NCBI GenBank assembly: GCA_041399065.1
Contig: JAWKTN010000010.1
Coordinates: 124,001 to 188,000, forward strand
Origin: JAGQPD01 sp020426865
GTDB lineage: Bacteria; Planctomycetota; Planctomycetia; Pirellulales; Pirellulaceae
Direction: 5' to 3'
DNA length: 64,000 nucleotides
The position numbers and the translations under genes are program-made. The notes under the pieces are model-generated. The model made no database searches and was not told where the DNA came from. It saw only the letters and a program-made list of their open reading frames with translations. Below are positions 11,301 to 18,176 of this stretch, one piece after another; position 1 is the first letter of the stretch; the number at the start of each line of letters is the position of its first letter.

Positions 11301-11992
11301 TGTGTATTTCGGAAAACAGTGGCCAGCGACAAGGCATGCATGAGACATTGACACGCGTATTGCGTAGTGCTAAGAACCTTGCCGACTATGTGGCAGCGCT
11401 CGACAAGCAGAGCCAAGAGACAGGGATGGACAATCCAGTGGCGCGCCGTGCGCTCGGGAAGGTATTGCAAGAAAGAGAGCGATACGCTGAAGCTCTGGAG
11501 CAGTTGCGACTGGCGATTCAGTTGCAGCCTGCCGATGCGGCAACGATCAAGCAGTTGATAGAATGCCTGGACGCCGCTGGTGACTCCAATGGCGCTTTGA
11601 ATGCCACCTACCAGCTATTGGAAGTCGACCGTCGCACGTTGGAGAATTTTCGTGACGCCGCCCGGCGGCTGAGTCGTAATCCACAACAATGGGAGCGAAT
11701 GGTAACATCGATGGTGGAGATGATGCCTGCGGAAACAGAGAGTCATACGATGTTGGCTGAGATACGGCAGGAGCAGGGACGTTGGGACGACGCTATCGCG
11801 CATTGGCAGCGCGTCGCGGAACTTCGGGAATTGGAACCGACCGGATTGCTGAAATTGGCCGAGGCGTTGATTCACCAGCAGCAATGGCAACAGGCAAACG
11901 AAGTATTACTGCAGTTGACTCGTAAGCAATGGCCGTCGCGTTTTGACAATGTACCCGCGCAAGTCGATCAACTGAGGCAGGTGATGCCGTAG
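2330..11992 (+). CDS. Giant membrane-anchored FecR/VIT/vWA/TPR protein, putative anti-sigma partner
   Basis: A 3220-residue protein. In order: a cytoplasmic N-terminus (1-87, with LRRLLNPLDRDLPAPDD, as in planctomycete anti-sigma proteins); one membrane helix (about 88-107); a FecR-like region (about 315-420, starting VQGVVLLRPAG); a VIT domain (about 452-590); a von Willebrand A domain (about 702-877) with an intact MIDAS motif DTSAS at 709-713; a Gly/Tyr-rich segment near 1100-1125 (GYGGYGDPGGYGGY); a beta-rich region (about 1290-1530) loosely resembling lipoprotein-sorting folds; then about 1650 residues of helical TPR-like repeats to the end. Most of it should lie outside the cytoplasmic membrane. 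The 14-bp overlap with the ECF gene suggests it controls that factor. The ligand is unknown. The start is supported by GGAAG upstream. Confidence 0.85.
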   Translation: MSEREYTADESLRRLLNPLDRDLPAPDDHALAAIRARARDEFAKTHARQRIAGGTDASGPASNPHRATAQPTTFKRTVQRDVRSVIVKSILMTLATAATIGGLYFLDIVPSVTHEPQQRVTTEPETEADGMPLAQVLHELADAKTVRLVRTDEDAAEKQQILMAKGGLLRVDRPNSVIVGRRDRLWESNSVTTPTQRSVSPYYDTELEGINVLALLDIQDARSLRTALSLRPQVRDDRTTADSSVYRLAMLTDSQGDQWNVDVVTDRGSGRLKAIDARCGQRRRHIELVAMNEPLDEEKFVIDGGLSDDGRAGKVTDVQGVVLLRPAGAARGTPVSISMLLRPGDVLQTDVRGANAATLQLGPGREAVVGPGTQLEIVSADHVRLVEGELSLQVSDETSLQLEGADGQMRQVAGSHVYRQNRGREPLVELSLRPAWLQGYEGESVSDALGSLVAKIDGRDVPLTVGFHRVNVEIRDQIARTVIEESFVNNTGRRLEGVFYFPLPADASIAGFGMWIGDTLVEADIVEKQRAREIYETILREKRDPGLLEWAGGNLFKARVFPIEPHAEKKIKISYTQVLPLEGNSYRYSYALASDFLREHPLRELDIIVQVVSSVPLTSVGSPSHPTIDHQTTNAAELRYSAQDYSPIRDFEVQVEVNRPATAIKLIPHRRGDDGYFMLQLMPPTEEAAGWMRDVVGDSGPLALTLLCDTSASMDANARRKQAELVAALLQSLGANDRFRLAACDVDCVWFEGDAQPHDTTATPSARSWLEARRSLGWSNLKRTFEKVASAVPAGERVIYVGDGIDVAIESDPAAFAQFISQLKLNDHVTLHAVSVSSSYEALAMQAIASRGGGAVLQVNDSNSPADVARTILSEAVRPAIRDLHVQFEGLPTARVYPEQLPNLVVGKQQILLGRYLPAGATKDGQVVVSGMQNGKRVQFRAPISLVDDEQGNSFIPRLWARMHLDHLLQRGQSSTVRDDVIALSEEYHIITPYTSLLVLETDEDRERFKVQRRFQMRDGEKFFAEGRDLATYQLRQQQMKIAGAWRLGLRRTVLQQLQGLGRDIVPDVPQPIYLGTVVRELSSGPWGGTDWYAPSDLAPRSGGLARGYGGYGDPGGYGGYRTYGNNFSQMGEELQMMVTPRVITNTWESGGVDFESYSDSKGTVVNGRFENFDADLFATKGQPVAGAVYNRGEQVSHESGFSFFAGFAGRSQQQSYGFGLDGTLTLVSGEPESRLSGLYDMPLGSRRPVSTEYFLGQERYRGRGIVADRLPPGYPPSLINEIFALPGHPIVPGAKKPDTWTGHALELANGLLRREKLRQLTGTLRIDRETQSYDNRRNRVTSVSTRTDLVSKDSWVTRSTDGLLHTIVEWCDGENRGAYSEAYLLGASRAARRGDLGFDRLGLSDYSLTSLAETYREYTPEITRVDDRHSVLVLRHVNAPGYEIRFEIDTQRNVVLATEVRQEGKLQSRTQFSEFVEVESQWWATRTETFDRDLKRISSTTFHIKALSDQETTAAKQELLSRRALALTVHLPLPKVSDAKQAIARATEVTPEDHLSLVLYYAASQRWQQVHAQLEAFASAANKDRNSPYEGLRWLTAAVEQVGRRQEELRIRLLAEAEALSRSQDEQRYRLAQHVWQLCEQVLSVNERLEILDRLRPVYQQQPDWLQADKTWKLHRAQNLVSAGHSDDASVVWSQLQREYPDDLDTQLQCAQHWINSQDLARAYELFQSLLDDRQTWNVSERDRVREAWTRQLRGNWQYRDIVEHAGPWLADDAEAKWLCEIYLSSLVRVGDVEKASETVTEWLKLARRPTDDRTAAETARLTSAIEFARGRSSEFNSDRIEPHWYQPLYDATQQLLDRQVPDWSMLSVILNENRLRGNAEFDELHKQFFQKLVQEADHLSLVAIDNYVRWVDQSRVTTATQDWQQVIDKVRQRWQQTADPLQRHSVGQRLERILAAHADVESRLVFLREELAVGPDDYRSGYRTELFQLLVDQPWSAEYEDEALHLVGLRVPNEDEANYLVRCVFDLRKLTDAMVQKRFEQAMKELPEQEKLTRNELRDARWQRMNEAKKGVAARWQNEMPGMEEPLRRWTQTEVLALHVQLEQELDDVAAMGWELVGAKPLASPIQADDKLLEDRPDEVSEERDDEDAERIQFTRDQLAYLLQQRCLWMLTNLAARRTGTDELRQKLEDFFVAGQAMADERDAWRQWQLRLLISLDRVDKLHAVLQDWVKDDGPGQYTWREMLAKLLAEQGKVEDAIVQLEEVRDADELSAADYSVLANWYLTVDRREDYDRARVVAYSMMQEWELRNLLQQYRGRWEQRGDSRSVPVEFDESMLFVLRALMSKASSPHYYVDEMASLYRACRDFRLMESIPDLVIGHSAQQVYPLLSQLRETALTELHEEATVDQLVERIEVIRTGASWREELTEVDQRALDLLEALVESRAADLLNQPGFHAARASAAMQRAFDRQWANGEPVHAAEFLRRLGRINDPAMSVKQLEQLAVLHARAQDRSIDRLRIAHSLAVTLWSYDRYEESIDRLVSDLDAYCVPFEGRVPLQARDAFDSLVTTLNNRGRFAESERRLRRQLDMAQSNATRSWLKQKLYETYLLALQRDGRVSVGSGLALYNSTRQQMLRDISAAENSNVSSFVGQLMQLFETAHRQKLRGAEQDLRSFAFGTFNEFGDQQPVQYHNLATVAYGPVERILGKRTGLAFLIQRIEGQPEWLTLDNQDGWNHHAWRLSELRRELGASMGDLEPRLLAIVKSELQRDLERGRRRNYVLYGGGSNEFWAEKRADFLRVAQEVAEARKDSVQSLVYIADYIGGQLNEDALAIDLLQAAKVRFDWNESLLNKLAELLERSNRHGEAIVVLQELVEHNPGQVDFRARLQLALSLAKRRDEALEELRKSDVYFRKEAWSEHVANRLAEASLDCEFFPQAIVYYSDAIRQHKESQRNDVRNDNVLATYYRQQALALAGVDRTSDAVEAIMAGLLCISENSGQRQGMHETLTRVLRSAKNLADYVAALDKQSQETGMDNPVARRALGKVLQERERYAEALEQLRLAIQLQPADAATIKQLIECLDAAGDSNGALNATYQLLEVDRRTLENFRDAARRLSRNPQQWERMVTSMVEMMPAETESHTMLAEIRQEQGRWDDAIAHWQRVAELRELEPTGLLKLAEALIHQQQWQQANEVLLQLTRKQWPSRFDNVPAQVDQLRQVMP

Positions 11993-12424
11993 AGTGGATG
12001 GTAAAAAAAGTCCCCTGGTCGTCAACCGATCGCACGGCATGACAAGACCTTGCATCGCGCTCAATACCTCGAACCATAAGGTATTGGTCCCTTTTAAGGA
12101 AGCGGTCGCCGGCAGTCGGACATGACTTGGAGCTACCGAAAGCCCGGGGCAATCTCGTCTTTCCGGTAACGCGATCGCAGCGTATCGAGCGGGCGGCTCT
12201 GTGGTCGTTAATCTGGCGTTGTAATCTCCCTGCGATCCGCCACAATAAAACGGTTAAGGTTGCCCCCTCTCTCCCGTAAGGATTTGCGCAGGGCAGACGT
12301 CGTTTGCGCAACACGAGCCATCTGCCAACGCGCGTTCCAGCGAGGAATACAGTCGGGACAAGGGTTAGGGTCAGTGAGCGATTGATAAGCATGTCGATAA
12401 GCATGTAGTCAGGAAAACCGAAAT
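11993..12424 (+). other. Intergenic region without a supported gene
   Basis: These 432 bases separate the giant TPR protein from the glutaminase-like gene. A minus-strand open frame crosses the region but runs into the antisense of the giant gene and has no recognisable composition. I see no clear terminator or promoter. Confidence 0.5.
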
Positions 12425-15022
12425 ATGAGCAGAATGCATCATCACCTCAGTGGGCGGATGGCGATATCGGCCATGATGTTGACGGTTGTTGTGCGAGTGG
12501 TGTTGGGAGCGGAGTCGTTTCGCCCACCTGCGGTTCCGTTGGTGGCATGCGATCCGTATTTCAGTATATGGTCGACGGTGGACAACTTGACCGGTTCAGA
12601 CACGCAGCACTGGACCGGCAAGCCACATCGACTGCGTTCGTTAGTGAGTGTTGACGGACGAACCCTACGAATCGTGGGTGCCGATCCTGTCGATTTGCCG
12701 GTAATGCCGCAGACCGAATGCGTGGTCCAGCCAACGCAAACGATCTATACGTTTGAAGGTCAAGGTGTGCGACTCAAAATGGTGTTTGTGACGCCGGCGT
12801 TGCCCGATGACATCGATTTGCTCTCGCGGCCGGTGACCTACGTTGTGTTCGAAGCGATGAGTACGGATGGCAAGGCACACGACATCCAGTGGTACGTTGA
12901 TGCTAGTGGCGAGCTGGCTGTCAATGAGGGCGACCAGAAGGTGACAGCACAGCGGCACGAATTCGGAGAGTTGGCGGCGGTCCAGTTGGGTTCGGCGAAT
13001 CAGGCGATCCTGGCGAAAAAAGGGGATGATATTCGGATCGATTGGGGATATCTGTACTTGGCCGGGGCGAAACAGGAAGTTTCGGGCATTTGTACAGCTG
13101 ACCGAAAATCGCTCGATGCCGGTCTGAAGTCTGCCGGGCCAATGATTGTCAAGAGCGTGCCACCGATGGATCGTGAATCGGCTGGCAAGGATGTCTGCGT
13201 GGCTCTGGCGATGGATTGCGGCCGAGTGGAAAGTAGGCCGGTCGTGAAGAAGGTCCTGTTGGCGTACGACGATTTGTACTCGATCCAATACATGAAAAAG
13301 AACCTGCGGCCGTACTGGCGACGCAATGGCTGGGAGGCGATTGATTTGCTGGAGTCGTCGTTCCGTGAGTTTGACGAGTTGCGTAAGCGATGCCAGGTCT
13401 TCGATGAAGAATTGATGCGTGATTGTACGCAGGTTGGGGGTGAGCAGTATGCGGCGATTTGCTCGTTGGCCTATCGGCAGTGTTTGGCTGCCGGAAAGTT
13501 TGTCGCCGACGACAACGGTCAGCCGCTGCAGTTCTGCAAAGAGAATCACTCCAACGGTTGCATCGGCACGTCGGATGTCTTTTATCCGATGGCGCCGCAG
13601 TTTCTCCTGCTGGGCCCGTCGCTGGCGAAGTCGTTCGTCGTGCCGTTCATGAACTATGCCGCCTCGGCCCGCTGGAAGTTTCCATTCGCACCGCATGATT
13701 TAGGAACCTATCCGCACGCGAACGGCCAGGTTTATGGCGGTGGCGAACGGAGCGAGCAGAATCAAATGCCGGTCGAAGAGAGTGGCAACATGTTGTTGCT
13801 GATGGGCGCCATTGCGGAAATGGAAGGACATGCCGATTTCGCGTCGCTGTATTGGCCGCAATTGACGCAATGGGCTGAGTACCTCAAACAGAAGGGCTTT
13901 GATCCGGAAAACCAACTCTGCACCGACGATTTCGCTGGTCACCTCGCACACAATGTCAATCTCAGCGCCAAGGCCATCTGCGGGTTAGGTGCCTATGCCA
14001 AACTCTGCGCGTTGCGGGGTGATGCACAGCAGTCGGATGAATACTTCCGCTTGGCGCGGACATTTGCCGAGCGATGGGTAAAGGAAGCTGACAGCGGCGA
14101 CCATTTTCGCTTGGCGTTTGACAAGCCCGACACGTGGAGCCAGAAGTACAACCTGGTTTGGGATCGAATATTGAAGCTGGATCTGTTTCCCGACAGCGTC
14201 CGACGGACGGAGGTGGATTACTACAAACGAGTGCAAAACGAATTCGGTTTGCCGTTGGATAATCGTTCAGACTACACCAAGCTGGATTGGGTATTATGGA
14301 CCGCTACGTTAATACAGGATCGCAACGATTTTCAAGCGATCGTGGCACCTGTCTACAAGTTTCTCGACGAAACCGCCGATCGTTCTCCGATGACCGATTG
14401 GTATTTTACGTCCACGGCAAAGAAGCGAGGGTTTACCGCGCGACCCGTGGTCGGCGGGGTGTTCCTGCAGTTCTTGTACGACAAGCCGAGATGGAACAAG
14501 TATGCGGGACGCGATCGAACGAAAGCTGCCGGCTGGGCCCCAATGCCAGTTCCTCCAAAGACCGTGACGCTTGTTCCGACGAGCCAGTCGGAACCGGCAT
14601 CGTGGAGCTATCGGACCGAGCGACCGAGCGACGATTGGTATGTTGAAAAGGTCGATCGCCAAGCGGATTGGAAGACCGGAGAGGCCGGGTTTGGGACTCG
14701 CCAAACGCCTGGCGCCGTCGTGCGAACGGTGTGGGATTCGCCGGACATTTGGATACGGAGGATCGTCGATGTGCACGAAGTGCCCGACCGAGTGGCAATT
14801 CGGTGGCATCACGACGAGGATGCCGAAGTTTACATCAACGGCAAGTTGGTTTTGTCTCGCGGCGGGTATACCACGGACTACGAAATCGATGAATTCGATC
14901 CGTCGGCGCTGAAAAAGGGAGCGAATGTGATCGCGATCCACTGCCATCAAACCAGTGGTGGGCAGTATATTGATGCGGGACTGGACGCGATCGTCCCGGT
15001 GTCGGCCATCGACTCGAAGTAA
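12425..15022 (+). CDS. Glutaminase A-like secreted protein (DUF4964/DUF5127/DUF4965/DUF1793 type) with C-terminal beta-sandwich
   Basis: An 865-residue protein with an N-terminal signal peptide (about 1-28). It begins FRPPAVPLVACDPYFSIWS, the hallmark start of the fungal and bacterial glutaminase A family, followed by the family's beta-sandwich and an alpha/alpha-barrel region (around SGNMLLLMGAIAEMEG and QKYNLVWDRILKL) up to about residue 700. Fungal GtaA hydrolyses glutamine; bacterial members, often beside glycosidases, are mostly uncharacterised, so the activity here is inferred. Residues from about 715 onward form a galactose-binding-like sandwich (VYINGKLVLSRGGYTTDYE), which may anchor it to a polysaccharide. 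The plus-strand HAD gene starts 20 bases after the stop. AGGA lies ahead of the ATG. Confidence 0.85.
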   Translation: MSRMHHHLSGRMAISAMMLTVVVRVVLGAESFRPPAVPLVACDPYFSIWSTVDNLTGSDTQHWTGKPHRLRSLVSVDGRTLRIVGADPVDLPVMPQTECVVQPTQTIYTFEGQGVRLKMVFVTPALPDDIDLLSRPVTYVVFEAMSTDGKAHDIQWYVDASGELAVNEGDQKVTAQRHEFGELAAVQLGSANQAILAKKGDDIRIDWGYLYLAGAKQEVSGICTADRKSLDAGLKSAGPMIVKSVPPMDRESAGKDVCVALAMDCGRVESRPVVKKVLLAYDDLYSIQYMKKNLRPYWRRNGWEAIDLLESSFREFDELRKRCQVFDEELMRDCTQVGGEQYAAICSLAYRQCLAAGKFVADDNGQPLQFCKENHSNGCIGTSDVFYPMAPQFLLLGPSLAKSFVVPFMNYAASARWKFPFAPHDLGTYPHANGQVYGGGERSEQNQMPVEESGNMLLLMGAIAEMEGHADFASLYWPQLTQWAEYLKQKGFDPENQLCTDDFAGHLAHNVNLSAKAICGLGAYAKLCALRGDAQQSDEYFRLARTFAERWVKEADSGDHFRLAFDKPDTWSQKYNLVWDRILKLDLFPDSVRRTEVDYYKRVQNEFGLPLDNRSDYTKLDWVLWTATLIQDRNDFQAIVAPVYKFLDETADRSPMTDWYFTSTAKKRGFTARPVVGGVFLQFLYDKPRWNKYAGRDRTKAAGWAPMPVPPKTVTLVPTSQSEPASWSYRTERPSDDWYVEKVDRQADWKTGEAGFGTRQTPGAVVRTVWDSPDIWIRRIVDVHEVPDRVAIRWHHDEDAEVYINGKLVLSRGGYTTDYEIDEFDPSALKKGANVIAIHCHQTSGGQYIDAGLDAIVPVSAIDSK

Positions 15023-15041
15023 CCATCCAGAGCGGTGCGCG

Positions 15042-15653
15042 ATGCCTGACGAGCGAACAGTTATTCTGTGGGATGTCATGGGGACGCTGGTGTACGACCC
15101 TTTTTACGAGGATATTCCCCGTTTTTTTGGGATGACCCTGGACGAAGTCTTTCGTTGGAAACACCCCACCGCGTGGGTGCGATTTGAATTGGGGGAGCTG
15201 ACGGAAACGGAATTCGCGCAATCCTTTTTCCACGATTGTCGCAGTGTCGATGCGGTAGGTCTGCGTCGATGTGTGCAAGATGCTTATCAATGGCTGGATG
15301 GAATGCCCCTGTTGCTTCAACGTCTGCGGGAACAGCCCCATCGGGCACAATCGATACGACAATGTGCCTTTTCGAATTACCCGATGTGGTACGAGTGGAT
15401 TGAAGAAAAGCTGCTGCTTTCTCGGTATTTGGATGAGGCGTTTGTGTCGTATCAACTGGGGTACCGCAAACCGTCCACAGAGAGTTACCACCGCGTGATG
15501 GCGACGTTGAATGTCGAACCCCGCGAATGTCTGTTTATCGACGACCGGGAGGTCAACGTCGTCGCCGCGCGGCATTGCGGGTGGGACGCAATTCTTTACG
15601 AGAACCCCGGGCAAGTGGAAGGGGAATTGAAGAACAGGAATTTGCTGACATAG
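15042..15653 (+). CDS. HAD-superfamily hydrolase (subfamily IA)
   Basis: A 203-residue protein with the Rossmannoid HAD motifs: motif I is DVMGTLV with nucleophile Asp11, motif II is FSNYP, the motif III lysine is in YRKP, and motif IV is FIDDREVN. An alpha-helical cap lies at about 20-90. The usual second aspartate of motif I (DxD) is Met here. Phosphatases normally need that residue, whereas 2-haloacid dehalogenases lack it, so phosphatase activity should not be assumed. The start was placed at 15042 because the protein then begins MPDERTVILWDVMGTL; an upstream in-frame ATG would overlap the preceding gene. It lies 20 bases after the glutaminase-like gene and 72 before the ABC exporter, possibly in one transcript. 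Confidence 0.85.
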   Translation: MPDERTVILWDVMGTLVYDPFYEDIPRFFGMTLDEVFRWKHPTAWVRFELGELTETEFAQSFFHDCRSVDAVGLRRCVQDAYQWLDGMPLLLQRLREQPHRAQSIRQCAFSNYPMWYEWIEEKLLLSRYLDEAFVSYQLGYRKPSTESYHRVMATLNVEPRECLFIDDREVNVVAARHCGWDAILYENPGQVEGELKNRNLLT

Positions 15654-15725
15654 TCCGCCGGACACCCGGCACCGCATCCGAAATTCGTCAGATGACAAGT
15701 ATCATCCGGCAGTAGATGAGTCGTT

Positions 15726-17633
15726 ATGAATCGTGAACCGAGTCGTCGCCGTTTTCGTGAATACCTCAAAACGCGTTGGCAGGCAAAAACTAGTCGCCAG
15801 GAAAAACCATCGGCCAGCGAGAAGTCTACGACCAGGCACCGTTCATTCTTGGCGTTGTTTAGTCAGTTCCTGGGACTGCTGCGCGCGGAACGGTCGCCGT
15901 TGGGGTGGGCACTGGTGACACTTACAATCGCGACGTTGTTGCGGCTGATTCCACCATTGGCAACCAAATTAGTGATCGATCATGTGTTGGTCGAACAACC
16001 GATGCCGTGGACGCCATTGGCCAGGTTGCTGGATGGCGTGAGTCCGGTCGGTCAATTGTGGTGGATTGCATCGGCAGTGTTCGTGGTTTCGGTGGCAGCG
16101 ACGGCCGTGCATTTGACTGGTCGCTGGTTCGCGACGCGCGCGGTCAATCGTTTGCAGGTGTCGCTACGACACCGACTGTTTTCACACGCCGTGCATCTGC
16201 CGCTGCATCGTGTCTATCAGATGAAATCGGGGGGCACTGCCAGCTTGTTGCGCGAAGACGCGGGAGGAGCATCGGATCTGATCTTCAGTCTGATCTACAA
16301 CCCCTGGGGCGCGATCGTACAGCTGATTGGCAGTCTCATTGCTCTGACGCTTGTGGACTGGCGGCTGATGTTGGGGGGCCTGCTGCTGGTACCGCTGGTT
16401 TACGTGACGCACCGTACATGGATCAGTCGTATTCGGCCACTCTACCGTGACGTGAGAGCTCAGCGACAGGCGATTGACGGACTGGCGACGGAGGCCTTTG
16501 GCGGGATGCGGGTTGTCCGGGCGTTTGCCCGGGAACGGAGTGAGACCAGTCGGTATGTCATTGGCAACAACTTGCTGGTCCGGCAACAGTTGTTGGCGTG
16601 GTGGTGGAGCCGAGTTGTTGATGTAATCTGGGAAGTGCTGATTCCCTTATCGTCGACGTTCTTGTTGTTGTATGGAGGTTACAGCATTCTGCAGGGCACG
16701 ATGACGTTGGGAGATCTTACGATGTTTCTGTTCTATCTGGCGATGCTGTTGGGGCCGCTGGCCACGCTGGCCAGCAGTGCGACAAGTCTTCAAAACAACT
16801 TGGCGGGTTTGGACCGCATTTTAGACATTTTGGCCGAGCCACGAGAAATGGAGCCCGATTCCGACAGCGTGGTCCTGAAGCGAAAGGACGTGAAGGGGGA
16901 ACTCACGTTGCAAGACGTGAGTTTCCACTATCCCGAGTCGTCGCGGAAGGTGCTTGCCGGGGTCCATTTGGATGTGATGGCGGGAGAGACGATCGCGTTG
17001 GTTGGCCGCAGCGGGGCAGGTAAGACCACGCTCTGCAATCTCGTTGCGCGCTTTTACGATCCGACGTCAGGGGTGGTGAAGTTAGACGGTCGCGACCTGC
17101 GCGAGATTCAAGTAAGAAGTTATCGCAGCCTCTTAGGGATTGTTGAGCAGGATGTTTTCCTCTTCGACGGAACGGTCCGCGAGAATATCGGGTACGCATT
17201 GAGTCAGGCGACCGAGGATGAAATTGTGCATGCCGCCGAGCTGGCACACGCCGATGAATTCATCCGGCAGCTGGATCGGGGTTACGACACGGTCGTCGGA
17301 GAGCGGGGTGTGCGGCTAAGTGGCGGCCAGAAGCAGCGGTTGGCAATCGCCAGGGCGTTATTGGCCGATCCGCTGATCCTGATTCTGGACGAAGCGACCA
17401 GTAACTTGGATAGCGAGAATGAACAGCTGATTCAAGACAGCTTGCGCCGGCTGATGGATGGCCGAACGTCATTCATCATCGCACACCGTTTGAGCACGCT
17501 GGGATTGGCCGATCGGATTATTGTGTTGGAAGACGGCCACATCGTTGAACAGGGGACGCACGACGAGTTGATGACGCAAAGCGGTCACTATCGACATGTG
17601 GTTGAGCTCCAAACGAGCATGAGAGTGGTTTGA
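15726..17633 (+). CDS. ABC exporter, fused permease and ATPase (MsbA-like)
   Basis: A 635-residue half-transporter. A basic N-terminal extension (about 1-50) precedes a six-helix ABC exporter domain (about 55-365). The ATPase domain has Walker A (VGRSGAGKTT), Q-loop (VEQDVFLFDGTV), signature LSGGQKQR, Walker B (LILILDEATS) and H-loop (IAHRLS). All catalytic residues are intact. It should work as a homodimer in the inner membrane, exporting lipid, lipopeptide or a hydrophobic compound; the substrate cannot be read from sequence. The gene follows the HAD hydrolase on the same strand. The ATG is preceded by only a weak purine stretch. Confidence 0.93.
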   Translation: MNREPSRRRFREYLKTRWQAKTSRQEKPSASEKSTTRHRSFLALFSQFLGLLRAERSPLGWALVTLTIATLLRLIPPLATKLVIDHVLVEQPMPWTPLARLLDGVSPVGQLWWIASAVFVVSVAATAVHLTGRWFATRAVNRLQVSLRHRLFSHAVHLPLHRVYQMKSGGTASLLREDAGGASDLIFSLIYNPWGAIVQLIGSLIALTLVDWRLMLGGLLLVPLVYVTHRTWISRIRPLYRDVRAQRQAIDGLATEAFGGMRVVRAFARERSETSRYVIGNNLLVRQQLLAWWWSRVVDVIWEVLIPLSSTFLLLYGGYSILQGTMTLGDLTMFLFYLAMLLGPLATLASSATSLQNNLAGLDRILDILAEPREMEPDSDSVVLKRKDVKGELTLQDVSFHYPESSRKVLAGVHLDVMAGETIALVGRSGAGKTTLCNLVARFYDPTSGVVKLDGRDLREIQVRSYRSLLGIVEQDVFLFDGTVRENIGYALSQATEDEIVHAAELAHADEFIRQLDRGYDTVVGERGVRLSGGQKQRLAIARALLADPLILILDEATSNLDSENEQLIQDSLRRLMDGRTSFIIAHRLSTLGLADRIIVLEDGHIVEQGTHDELMTQSGHYRHVVELQTSMRVV

Positions 17634-18176
17634 GCAACCGCCCCCGACAGGCGCTCCTGACTTGCTCGCCCCCTGCATGGGTAGGAAGTGCAAGCACTAA
17701 TTTGGAAGTACGGTTTAGTACATGTCCTTCAAATTCGTGCAACGACAGCTGCGATTACGACTCGCATTTCTCGGCAGATACTCGGTATTCGAATTAGGTT
17801 GTTTCGTTTCTGCGTCATGAATGCCTGGTAAATTGTGCCACCGCGGCCGCTTGAGGAGCGTTGTTTCGGCGAGAGAATCTCTTGTGCGGAATGCGTGAAG
17901 CGTGTAGATTCGCCACCTTCTAAGAGCCGATCGGCTCGTGGCGTTCGGTACACCGCGTAGAGACATGTACCGTGAGTGTACTGTTGCGTTAAGGAACAAG
18001 AGAGTCGCGAGTTTCAAATTGGATTTGGGGAATATCAAGCGCGGTGGATTGCGATTAGACGATACCGTGTCCCTTCCAACTTGAACCTTGTCATTGAAAT
18101 CGCTGTTGGGGAATCTGCTAAGCGTGGAAAATGCCACAAGTGATGGTGAGATTGCCTGCCGTGACGGGAGATACTG
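17634..18176 (+). other. Intergenic region without a supported gene
   Basis: A 543-base gap between the ABC exporter and the cadherin-like surface protein. Short open frames on both strands have no recognisable protein character. It presumably holds the promoter of the downstream gene, which has a good GGGAG site 6-10 bases before its ATG. No hairpin with a T-tract was found. Confidence 0.5.

Noticed and set aside
12665..13696. 343-codon minus-strand frame inside the glutaminase-like gene
   Set aside because: Shadow frame rich in Arg and His, without a domain; the plus-strand gene is well supported.
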